Below the pieces are notes generated by a model. It had not been told where the DNA came from and ran no database searches. It saw only the letters and a list, made by a program, of their open reading frames with translations. A program made the translations under genes and the position numbers. Source: Bacteroidales bacterium GP3 (lineage in GTDB: Bacteria > Bacteroidota > Bacteroidia > Bacteroidales > Muribaculaceae). Taken from it: a DNA stretch of 7,737 nt. The stretch is taken from assembly GCA_001701075.1 (NCBI GenBank), contig DAAK01000102.1, forward strand, positions 2,729 to 10,465. Direction: 5' to 3'. Of the stretch, positions 1-5,308 are shown piece by piece (within the stretch, counting starts at the first letter, position 1; each line of letters begins with the position of its first letter).

Positions 1-54
1 ATTATAAATATTCTTATTTGAGACTAAGACCCGTATTTTTGAGATGAAAGACTA

Positions 55-78
55 AAAATCACACTTTGGTGTGATTTT
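55..78. promoter_or_regulatory. Operator O1, probable HipB site
   Basis: This is a palindrome with 10-base arms, AAAATCACAC and GTGTGATTTT, around a 4-base centre. Its core, ATCACA-N6-TGTGAT, occupies 58-75. It lies just upstream of the -33 box of the hipB promoter. HipB proteins of hipBA systems are known to bind palindromes in their own promoter. Assigning this site to the HipB of this operon is inference from position and repetition. Confidence 0.75.
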
Positions 79-80
79 AC

Positions 81-111
81 TTGCATAATACAGATTAATT
101 TCTTAAATTTG
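81..111 (+). promoter_or_regulatory. hipBST promoter (Bacteroidota type)
   Basis: A TTG -33 element lies at 81-83 and a TAAATTTG -7 element at 104-111, with 20 bases between them. This matches the Bacteroidota consensus. Transcription would start at about 116-120, inside operator O2. Operators O1 and O2 bracket the promoter, so HipB bound at both could block polymerase, as in autoregulated toxin-antitoxin operons. The elements are seen; regulation is inferred. Confidence 0.75.
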
Positions 112-117
112 CCACAT

Positions 118-137
118 AATCACAACGCAGTGTGATT
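118..137. promoter_or_regulatory. Operator O2, probable HipB site
   Basis: The ATCACA-N6-TGTGAT core lies at 119-136 with 7-base perfect arms (AATCACA/TGTGATT). It is less extended than the other three sites. It covers the predicted transcription start and ends about 11 bases before the hipB start codon. Its centre is 61 bp from that of O1, close to six helical turns, which would place both sites on nearly the same DNA face. Confidence 0.72.
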
Positions 138-147
138 TTGATATGAT

Positions 148-351
148 ATGAATAAAATAGAATTGGGAGAATTGATAAAGACACGTCGGAAGGCGTTGAA
201 AATTGATCAGCGTACCCTCGCACTGCTTGCTGGTGTGGGACTTAATACCATAGTTGCTGTGGAGAGGGGGGAGGGAAACCCAAAGATTTCCACAATCCTT
301 TCCTTGCTTGATACGATGGGGCTACAGATTAAGATAACTTTAAAAGACTAA
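148..351 (+). CDS. hipB: HipB-like XRE-family antitoxin/repressor
   Basis: This 67-residue protein is almost entirely one helix-turn-helix domain of the XRE/Cro-CI type. Helices around residues 5-50 include the pattern RTLALLAGVGLNTIVAVERGE followed by NPKISTILSLLDTMG. A short beta-like tail (LQIKITLKD) resembles the strand HipB dimers use to pair. It is shorter than E. coli HipB (88 aa) and lacks the long C-terminal tail. In HipBST systems HipB is mainly the DNA-binding autorepressor, while HipS provides most of the neutralisation. The ATG at 148 lies just after operator O2. An ATG at 143 is out of frame. The stop is 6 bases before the next gene, so the genes form an operon. Confidence 0.88.
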   Translation: MNKIELGELIKTRRKALKIDQRTLALLAGVGLNTIVAVERGEGNPKISTILSLLDTMGLQIKITLKD

Positions 352-357
352 TAAGGT

Positions 358-699
358 ATGAGACAATGTAAGGTTTTGATAAATAGGAAATATGCAGGGA
401 TACTGACTGAAACCGACGCGCCACGAGAATACGTGTTCAAGTATGATGGCGATTATCTTATGTCGGAGACAGAACCGATATGCATTGCCATGCCTTTGAG
501 AGAAGAGGAATACAGATCTCCTTATCTGTTCCCATATTTTGCCAATCTGCTTTCAGAGGGTGCAAACAGGGAACTTCAGTCAAGCTATTTGCATATTGAC
601 AAGGACGACGATTTTGGAATACTTCTCGAGACTGCCCAATACGATACGGTAGGTATCGTGACGGTTATGCCAATAATCACAGAAAATGCAAAGATATGA
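358..699 (+). CDS. hipS: HipS-like stand-alone HipA N-terminal domain (putative antitoxin)
   Basis: This 113-residue protein matches only the N-terminal subdomain of HipA (the couple_hipA type). It has an opening beta region (residues 1-50, with YAGILTE and YVFKYDGDYL) and the hallmark segment LFPYFANLLSEGANREL, the counterpart of FxNLLPEG in HipA. No kinase residues are present. In the characterised E. coli O127 HipBST system the equivalent small protein HipS (about 100 aa) neutralises the kinase HipT, and that role is inferred here. A weak AAGG ribosome-binding sequence lies just before the ATG at 358. Its TGA overlaps the ATG of the kinase gene by 4 bases (ATGA at 696-699), so translation is probably coupled and stoichiometry controlled. 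It is a separate gene by design rather than a broken hipA, because the ATGA junction is clean and all three lengths match HipBST. Confidence 0.85.
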   Translation: MRQCKVLINRKYAGILTETDAPREYVFKYDGDYLMSETEPICIAMPLREEEYRSPYLFPYFANLLSEGANRELQSSYLHIDKDDDFGILLETAQYDTVGIVTVMPIITENAKI

Positions 700-1697
700 T
701 TACTATAGATCGATGCCCATCCCTTCTGATTGAAGGATATACCACATACTCAAAGAATGCAATTCGGGATTTGTTTGATGGAAAAACCGTCAGTCATATC
801 CTTGGTTTTTCATCCCCATCCTCTGAGAATTCTACCACTTACAATTCCGTTAAAAATGCCGGAAGATTGTCACTTTCTGGTGCTCAGTCAAAATTCGGAC
901 TGATTCTGAACGAGGACTATTCCCTACAGTATTCTCCGAAAAACACACAAAGCACCTATATATTGAAACCTCGTCCTATTGGATATCACCTTATCAATCA
1001 TGACTATTGCGCAGCAAATGAAAATCTGACAATGCAGTTGGCCTCGCAAGTCTTTGGTATTGATACTGCATTTAATGGACTTTGTTTTTATGAGGATGGT
1101 CAGCCAGCGTATATCACCCGGCGTTTCGATGTCTATGAAAACGGGAAATATGCTCAGGAAGATTTTGCATCCCTGATGGGTTTCAGCAAAGATAATGGAG
1201 GCTCGGATTTCAAATATAACAATGGTAGCTATGAGGAATGCGCAGAAGTGATAAGAAAGTATGTAAAGGTAGCGACAGTCGACATACTCCGTTTCTTCAA
1301 GATTGTACTTTATAATTTCATCACTCTTAATGATGATGCTCACCTGAAGAACTTTTCCCTAATTAAAAGAGATGGGGAATATCGGCTATCTCCTGCTTAC
1401 GATCTAATCAATACATCATTACAGATTTACGAGCCAAGGCTGTTTGCCCTTGAAAAAGGACTCTTCAAAGAGGGGATGTATCTATCCGATACAAGGCACA
1501 TCTCATATAAAGATTTTGCAGAATTGGGTCGACGCATAGGGCTCCCTGAAAAATTGTATATGCGGGAACTGACTAAGTTTTCGACTCCTAACTCAGCAGC
1601 AAACCAGCTTATCGGCAGATCATTTCTTCCGGCTGAGCTACAGAAATCATATATGCAGAGTATGCACTACCGCCAGTTTATGATTCGGCCTATTTGA
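696..1697 (+). CDS. hipT: HipT-like Ser/Thr protein kinase toxin
   Basis: This 333-residue protein corresponds to the kinase body of HipA without its N-terminal subdomain, close to the 335 aa of E. coli O127 HipT. Visible features in order are: a flexible Gly-rich loop, LSLSGAQSKF, with Ser59 and Ser61 in the position of the S-x-S autophosphorylation motif; ILKP with Lys91, the likely ATP-contacting lysine; TRRFD at 141-145; the catalytic loop NDDAHLKNFS with Asp214, His216 and Asn219; and SPAYDL with Asp236 as the metal-binding Asp. All key residues are present, so it should be active. HipA phosphorylates GltX and E. coli HipT phosphorylates TrpS; the target here cannot be read from sequence. 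The start overlaps the hipS stop. An inverted copy of the operon promoter faces its 3' end. Confidence 0.88.
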   Translation: MITIDRCPSLLIEGYTTYSKNAIRDLFDGKTVSHILGFSSPSSENSTTYNSVKNAGRLSLSGAQSKFGLILNEDYSLQYSPKNTQSTYILKPRPIGYHLINHDYCAANENLTMQLASQVFGIDTAFNGLCFYEDGQPAYITRRFDVYENGKYAQEDFASLMGFSKDNGGSDFKYNNGSYEECAEVIRKYVKVATVDILRFFKIVLYNFITLNDDAHLKNFSLIKRDGEYRLSPAYDLINTSLQIYEPRLFALEKGLFKEGMYLSDTRHISYKDFAELGRRIGLPEKLYMRELTKFSTPNSAANQLIGRSFLPAELQKSYMQSMHYRQFMIRPI

Positions 1698-1733
1698 TGA
1701 AATTTCACAAATTGAAAAAAGACAATATATCAA

Positions 1734-1757
1734 AAAATCACAATGCATTGTGATTTT
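1734..1757. promoter_or_regulatory. Operator O3, perfect 24-bp palindrome
   Basis: AAAATCACAATG is followed directly by its exact complement CATTGTGATTTT. The core ATCACA-N6-TGTGAT lies at 1737-1754. It corresponds to O2 of the left arm but is a better palindrome. It would cover the start point of the leftward promoter. It begins 36 bases after the hipT stop and could also form a hairpin, but the T run is short, so a terminator role is less likely. Confidence 0.75.
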
Positions 1758-1761
1758 GTCG

Positions 1762-1792
1762 CAAATTTAAGAAATCAATCTGGATTATACAA
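1762..1792 (-). promoter_or_regulatory. Leftward (antisense) copy of the hipBST promoter
   Basis: Read on the minus strand, a TTG -33 box (complement of 1790-1792), 20 bases and TAAATTTG (complement of 1762-1769) match the hipB promoter exactly in boxes and spacing. RNA would start at about 1755 and run into hipT in antisense. No convincing gene on the minus strand lies in its path. It could produce an antisense RNA against hipT or be a non-functional relic of the duplication. Confidence 0.6.
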
Positions 1793-1794
1793 GA

Positions 1795-1818
1795 AAAATC
1801 ACACCGAAGTGTGATTTT
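1795..1818. promoter_or_regulatory. Operator O4, probable HipB site
   Basis: The 10-base arms AAAATCACAC/GTGTGATTTT are identical to those of O1, with a different 4-base centre (CGAA). The core lies at 1798-1815. The centre-to-centre distance to O3 is 61 bp, the same as O1 to O2. It sits upstream of the leftward promoter, about 45 bases beyond the end of the hydrolase gene. Confidence 0.74.
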
Positions 1819-1860
1819 AGTCATTGAAAGTGCGACAAATGACAGTGATTTTTACTTTCT

Positions 1861-2925
1861 TCATTTGTCAAAGTTTTTGTTGAAGAAATCCACTATGCGC
1901 TTGAAAGGAATGATATCCTTTTGATCATACAAATCAGTATGGCTGGCTCCGGGAATGACTACGAACTCCTTGTTATCACCTTTCAGCTTACCAAAGGCAT
2001 CTTTTCCAAAATAGAAGGAATGAGCCTTGTCGCCATGCACTATCATCACTGCATTCTCCAGTTCGTCGGCATATTCGAAAAACTTGAAATTGAGGAAAGG
2101 AAGATTGGAAGTGACATTCCATCCGCCATTTGAATTGAGAGAGCGTTTATGATAACCTCTTGGAGTCTTATAGTAAGCGTAATAATCCTTTACAAATTGT
2201 GGTGCATCCTCGGGAAGTGGATCCACGACTCCACCACCAAGTTTATAGTTGCCATTGCGATAATCCTCCGTACGTTGCGCTGCCATGGCTGCACGTTTTG
2301 CATTCCGTTGTTCTGCACTGTTTTCACTGTCGAAATAGCCATTTGCATTCACACGGGTCATATCATACATTGTAGATGCAACTGTGGCCTTGATACGAGG
2401 GTCATTGATGGCAGCTTCTATTGCAATGCCACCCCAACCGCAAATACCTAATATGCCCACTTTATCAGTGTCTACATCGTCTCGGCATAACAGATAATCC
2501 ACGGCTGCACTGAAATCTTCAGTATTTATGTCTGGAGAAGCTACGTATCTCGGTTCTCCTGCACTTTCTCCTGTATAGGAAGGGTCGAAAGCTATGGTCA
2601 GAAAACCATTTTCAGCCAATTCCTGTGCATATAGGCCAGAGCTTTGTTCCTTGACCGCACCAAAAGGTCCGCTTACAGCTATTGCCGGGAGTTTTCCGGA
2701 TAGACCTTTCGGTTTGTAAAGATCGGCTGCTAGTGTAATGCCATATCGGTTTACGAATGTGATCTTGGAATGATCTACTTTTTCACTTTTTGGGAAGGTC
2801 TTGTCCCATTCCTGAACGAGGGTGAGGCTATCTGTTTTCATCATATTGTTGAGATTTTGATTTTGTGCATTTAATTGAAGAGCGGATGCAAGAGCAATTG
2901 CGGCTCCAATGAATATTCTTTTCAT
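1861..2925 (-). CDS. Exported alpha/beta hydrolase, dienelactone-hydrolase type
   Basis: This 354-residue protein is read from the ATG at 2925, which begins a clear signal peptide (MKRIFIGAAIALASALQLNA, cleavage likely before Gln21). A start 13 codons further upstream would bury the signal and overlap the -7 box, so it was not used. The mature protein has the alpha/beta-hydrolase fold: strand ITFVNRYGITLAADLYKP near 55-72, LPAIAVSGPFGAVKEQ near 79-94, and nucleophile elbow GICGWGG with Cys162, as in dienelactone hydrolases (G-x-C-x-G). Asp299 (HGDKAHS) and His329 (GASHTDLY) complete a Cys-Asp-His triad. Cargo would act in the periplasm or envelope on a small ester or lactone; the substrate is unknown. 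An insert at about 195-270 forms a cap. The gene is divergent from an AraC-type regulator and converges on the hipBST cassette. Confidence 0.85.
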   Translation of the reverse strand: MKRIFIGAAIALASALQLNAQNQNLNNMMKTDSLTLVQEWDKTFPKSEKVDHSKITFVNRYGITLAADLYKPKGLSGKLPAIAVSGPFGAVKEQSSGLYAQELAENGFLTIAFDPSYTGESAGEPRYVASPDINTEDFSAAVDYLLCRDDVDTDKVGILGICGWGGIAIEAAINDPRIKATVASTMYDMTRVNANGYFDSENSAEQRNAKRAAMAAQRTEDYRNGNYKLGGGVVDPLPEDAPQFVKDYYAYYKTPRGYHKRSLNSNGGWNVTSNLPFLNFKFFEYADELENAVMIVHGDKAHSFYFGKDAFGKLKGDNKEFVVIPGASHTDLYDQKDIIPFKRIVDFFNKNFDK

Positions 2926-2961
2926 GTTTATGAGAATTTCTTTATTTAAAATTTGATACTG

Positions 2962-2969
2962 CAAAATTA
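2962..2969 (-). promoter_or_regulatory. -7 box of the hydrolase promoter
   Basis: On the minus strand this reads TAATTTTG, a match to TAnnTTTG, 36 bases before the hydrolase ATG. At the expected -33 position (about 2990-2993) the minus strand reads ATAA rather than TTTG, so the promoter looks weak alone. The direct repeat at 2996-3028 lies right next to it. This arrangement suits activation by the divergently encoded AraC-family protein (inference). Confidence 0.55.
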
Positions 2970-2995
2970 CAGCATATTTTTTCTTGCCGTTATAC

Positions 2996-3028
2996 CCAAG
3001 TTACGGACATAAGAACCAAGATTACGGA
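2996..3028. promoter_or_regulatory. Direct repeat, probable AraC-family operator
   Basis: TTACGGA occurs at 3001-3007 and again at 3022-3028, exactly 21 bp apart. CCAAG precedes each copy, and the following bases are also similar (cataag versus atatgag). AraC-family dimers typically bind direct repeats about two helical turns apart. The site lies between the divergent hydrolase and araC-type promoters, upstream of both. The repeat is seen; binding is inferred. Confidence 0.6.
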
Positions 3029-3042
3029 ATATGAGCTATAGC

Positions 3043-3074
3043 TTTGGAATAATGGATAATAATGATTAAATTTG
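3043..3074 (+). promoter_or_regulatory. Promoter of the AraC-family regulator
   Basis: A TTTG -33 element at 3043-3046, 20 bases, and TAAATTTG at 3067-3074 form a consensus Bacteroidota promoter. A TTG triplet at 3072 could be misread as a start codon, but it lies inside the -7 box and would be upstream of the transcript. The ATG at 3096 is therefore the start. Confidence 0.75.
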
Positions 3075-3095
3075 CAGTATCAAAAACAAATAGAG

Positions 3096-3992
3096 ATGGA
3101 AATATTCCAAGCAGACAGTATAGAAAAATACAATCGATATTTCGGTTTTGAGACTCGCCATCCGTTGGTGAGCATTGTTCATTTTGATGATTCTGTGCAT
3201 CAACCCTCGCATTGTATGCATTTCGGTTTTTATGCCCTATTCTTGAAAAAGACTTCAGGATGCAAGATCAACTATGGCAAGACCCATTATGATTTTGATG
3301 ATGAGACGGTGGTCAGCTTCGCACCGGGTCAGACCGTCGGGATTCATCGGATAGAAGATGGCCCGGCACCTGAAGCAATTGGACTTTTATTTCATCCGGA
3401 TTTCCTCACGCGCACTCCATTAGCGCAGAAAATGAGCCAGTATTCATTTTTCTCCTACGCATCCAATGAAGCGCTACATCTTTCTGAAGAGGAACGTGTG
3501 ATTCTTCAAGACTATATGGAGAAGATAAAACGAGAATTACAACATCCTATCGACCGATTCTCAAAGTCGCTCATTATCTCCAATATCGAAGTAATGCTCA
3601 ACTATTGCATGAGGTTCTACGAACGCCAGTTTATAACTCGGGAGGAACTGAACAATGATGTGATCGCCAGGTTTGAGAATTTGCTTGACGATTATCTGCA
3701 ATCAGGGAAGGGCATAGAAGGTGGCATCCCTACAGTAAAGTATTTTGCGGATAAAATATGCCTTTCTCCTAACTATTTCGGGGACTTGGTCAAGTCTGAG
3801 ACAGGGAAGACGGCCCAGGAATTTATCCAACTTAAGATGGTCAATCATGCCAAAAATGCACTTCTCGACCGCAATGCGTCTACAAAACAGGTTGCTGAAC
3901 TCTTAGGATTTCAATATCCTCAGCACTTCATAAGATTCTTCAAGAAGCAGACCGGACAGACACCAAAAGAATACCGTCTGGCCATGTCATAA
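3096..3992 (+). CDS. AraC-family transcriptional regulator
   Basis: This 298-residue protein starts at the ATG at 3096, downstream of the promoter. The N-terminal half (about 20-140) looks like a cupin-type sensing domain (HFGFYALFLKKTSGCKINYG, FDDETVVSFAPGQTVGI). A helical linker follows at about 140-190. The C-terminal part (about 205-298) holds two helix-turn-helix units: TVKYFADKICLSPNYFGDLV and STKQVAELLGFQYPQHFIRF, followed by the family signature FKKQTGQTPKEYR. It probably binds the 21-bp direct repeat in the divergent intergenic region and controls the exported hydrolase, perhaps in response to that enzyme's substrate or product. The ligand cannot be inferred. The gene ends 97 bases before the ATPase gene, which has its own promoter. 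Confidence 0.9.
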   Translation: MEIFQADSIEKYNRYFGFETRHPLVSIVHFDDSVHQPSHCMHFGFYALFLKKTSGCKINYGKTHYDFDDETVVSFAPGQTVGIHRIEDGPAPEAIGLLFHPDFLTRTPLAQKMSQYSFFSYASNEALHLSEEERVILQDYMEKIKRELQHPIDRFSKSLIISNIEVMLNYCMRFYERQFITREELNNDVIARFENLLDDYLQSGKGIEGGIPTVKYFADKICLSPNYFGDLVKSETGKTAQEFIQLKMVNHAKNALLDRNASTKQVAELLGFQYPQHFIRFFKKQTGQTPKEYRLAMS

Positions 3993-3995
3993 GAA

Positions 3996-4042
3996 ATTAT
4001 GTAAATCGCATTATGCTTTTTACATAATGCAATTTGCATAAT
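3996..4042. promoter_or_regulatory. Large imperfect palindrome over the ATPase -33 box
   Basis: Arms at 3996-4015 and 4023-4042 match at 18 of 20 positions around a 7-base centre. The left arm begins 4 bases after the araC-type stop codon, and the right arm contains the -33 TTTG (4033-4036) of the next promoter. It could serve as a transcription terminator for the regulator, since it can form a stable hairpin, but its overlap with the promoter suits a repressor operator better. It is AT-rich with no T run after the right arm. Confidence 0.6.
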
Positions 4043-4064
4043 TGGAATATGTTTATTAAATTTG
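4033..4064 (+). promoter_or_regulatory. Promoter of the ATPase gene
   Basis: A TTTG -33 element at 4033-4036, 20 bases, and TAAATTTG at 4057-4064 make a consensus Bacteroidota promoter. The leader to the ATG at 4090 is only about 20 bases. The -33 box sits in the right arm of the palindrome, and the sequence AATTTGCAT is present at both the -33 (4031-4039) and the -7 (4059-4067). Confidence 0.75.
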
Positions 4065-4089
4065 CATTCGAAACAATGATAATGGCTAT

Positions 4090-5241
4090 ATGGGAAAACC
4101 AAGAAATCCGTTTATTTTGGGGCATAGAATAAGCCGTCCTTACTTTTGCGATCGCATAGAGGAGGAGAAAAATCTCATTTCGAATGTAAGAAATGGAAGG
4201 AATGTAGTCTTGATTTCACCTCGGCGAATGGGGAAAACATCATTAGTGTATGTAGCTCTTCACGATTCAGACGAGATAGAAAAGGAATACTTGACCTTCT
4301 TTTTTGATATCTTGCAGACTAATTCCCTATCCGAATTTACTTTCCTGCTTGGTAAAGCTATTTTCGACAAGCTGAGCAGAAAGAGCGATACGGGAATAAG
4401 AGGGTTTATTGCTGCCTTGAAATCGATCAAGGGAACTTTCGGATTCGATCCCATAAGCGGAACCCCAACCTTCAATCTCCAACTTGGAGATCTTAGAAAT
4501 CCTGAATATACACTCGATGAGATCTTTGGGTTTCTTGAGAGAAGCGAACGACCTGTGATAATAGTGATTGATGAATTCCAACAGATATCCAAATATCCGG
4601 AAAAGAATGTCGAGGCATTGCTGCGCTCACATATACAACGGATGAGCAACGCTTCTTTCATCTTTGCAGGCAGCGAGAGGACATTGCTCCAAGAAATGTT
4701 TGTGTCCTCGAAACGACCATTCTATAACAGTGCGGAAATAATGCATCTCGGCGCAATTTCGGAAGACATATACATTAGCTTTGCCCAACGACTTTTCACT
4801 GAGATGAATAAAACCTTAGAGGAAGCTCCGCTAAGATGGGTATTCAACTTATTTGATGGCAATACTTTCTATCTTCAGCGAACAATGAACGGAGCATTTG
4901 CCGAAACAGCAGAAGGAGGAGTGTGTGGGGATGAGGAAGTGCGCAAATCATTAAGGGGGATGTTAGCGGCAAACGAGGTAATGTATCGAGAGATTCTTTC
5001 GAATGTATCTGTAAGTCAAAAAGCCGTCTTACTCGCAATGGCGAAAGATAGGAAGGTGAAGAGTCCCACCAGCGGACAATTTATCAAGAAACATTCCTTG
5101 CCTTCGGCCAGTTCTGTACAAAGTGCACTTGGCATTCTTCTTAAGTCTGGCCTAATTGTCAAGGAAGAGGATAGCTATAGAATCAATGATCCATTGCTAC
5201 GTATCTTCATCAACTCCCTTTATTTCATCCCTGAATTCTAA
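4090..5241 (+). CDS. Stand-alone P-loop ATPase of the archaeal (ATPase_2) family
   Basis: This 383-residue protein opens with the family's NPFILGHRI..PYFCDR segment. A Walker A follows, SPRRMGKTS (Ser43-Thr50, with the Lys49-Thr50 pair and the PRRxGKT form typical of this STAND-related group), then Walker B PVIIVIDEFQQ (Asp161, Glu162) and the sensor-like strand ASFIFAGSERTLLQEMF at 188-204. Residues about 300-380 look like a winged-helix region (SGQFIKKHSLPSASSVQSALGILLKSGLIVKEEDSYRIND). Such ATPases are common, often multi-copy, in Bacteroidales and archaea; their biological role is poorly known. No partner gene is adjacent. An earlier ATG at 4082 is out of frame. Gene and promoter are self-contained; the winged helix makes autoregulation at the upstream palindrome possible (speculative). 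Confidence 0.85.
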   Translation: MGKPRNPFILGHRISRPYFCDRIEEEKNLISNVRNGRNVVLISPRRMGKTSLVYVALHDSDEIEKEYLTFFFDILQTNSLSEFTFLLGKAIFDKLSRKSDTGIRGFIAALKSIKGTFGFDPISGTPTFNLQLGDLRNPEYTLDEIFGFLERSERPVIIVIDEFQQISKYPEKNVEALLRSHIQRMSNASFIFAGSERTLLQEMFVSSKRPFYNSAEIMHLGAISEDIYISFAQRLFTEMNKTLEEAPLRWVFNLFDGNTFYLQRTMNGAFAETAEGGVCGDEEVRKSLRGMLAANEVMYREILSNVSVSQKAVLLAMAKDRKVKSPTSGQFIKKHSLPSASSVQSALGILLKSGLIVKEEDSYRINDPLLRIFINSLYFIPEF

Positions 5242-5308
5242 AAAATCAATTTAGCGATTCACTTTCACTCTTTTCAAACAAGTTGCAAAATGACGGAATT
5301 TGTTGGGA

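Larger units (their letters stand above)
50..140 (+). repeat. Left inverted-repeat arm flanking the hipBST operon
   Basis: This stretch holds the complete hipB promoter and two operators. It reappears as its reverse complement at 1733-1822, immediately downstream of hipT. Aligning by eye from base 59 against the complement of 1814 downward gives about 73 matches in 82 positions, plus a one-base difference in an A run further out. Similarity stops just outside both arms and ends just before the hipB start codon. The two operators, the -33 and -7 boxes and all spacings are conserved between the arms. The repeat is seen directly; its role (regulatory duplication, cassette boundary or recombination site) is inference. 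Confidence 0.9.
1733..1822 (-). repeat. Right inverted-repeat arm flanking the hipBST operon
   Basis: This is the reverse-complement copy of the hipB promoter region at 50-140. It lies between the hipT stop and the end of the convergent hydrolase gene. It contains operators O3 and O4 and a promoter pointing left. The substitutions relative to the left arm mostly spare the operator cores and the promoter boxes, which hints at selection on those elements. That reading is inference from a by-eye comparison. Confidence 0.9.

Noticed and set aside
58..136. CRP-type binding sites, because of TGTGA and TCACA half-sites
   Set aside because: CRP sites read TGTGA-N6-TCACA; here the half-sites are in the opposite order (ATCACA-N6-TGTGAT). 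The sites occur only around the hipBST operon, which fits HipB better.
924..1343. A minus-strand gene opposite hipT, in the path of the antisense promoter
   Set aside because: The open frame is only the mirror of a conserved kinase coding region, has no recognisable domain and ends far from the promoter. It is treated as a shadow.
358..1697. A frameshifted or broken single hipA gene
   Set aside because: The two reading frames meet in a clean ATGA overlap, both proteins start and end at domain borders, and the lengths match known HipS and HipT.
45..1830. TGAAAG at 45-50 and 1825-1830 as a target-site duplication around the hipBST cassette
   Set aside because: The match is only 6 bases, it overlaps the first base of the left arm and is offset by 2 bases from the right arm. 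A chance match this short is likely, so it does not prove insertion.
2926..2964. A 13-codon N-terminal extension of the hydrolase
   Set aside because: The extension overlaps the -7 box and would place residues in front of a typical signal peptide.
3072..3095. TTG at 3072 as the start of the AraC-family gene
   Set aside because: It lies inside the -7 promoter box and so upstream of the transcript; the ATG at 3096 gives a normal-length protein.
5242..5308. A shared terminator between the convergent ATPase and dehydrogenase genes
   Set aside because: No stable hairpin with a T run could be found by eye in these 67 bases.
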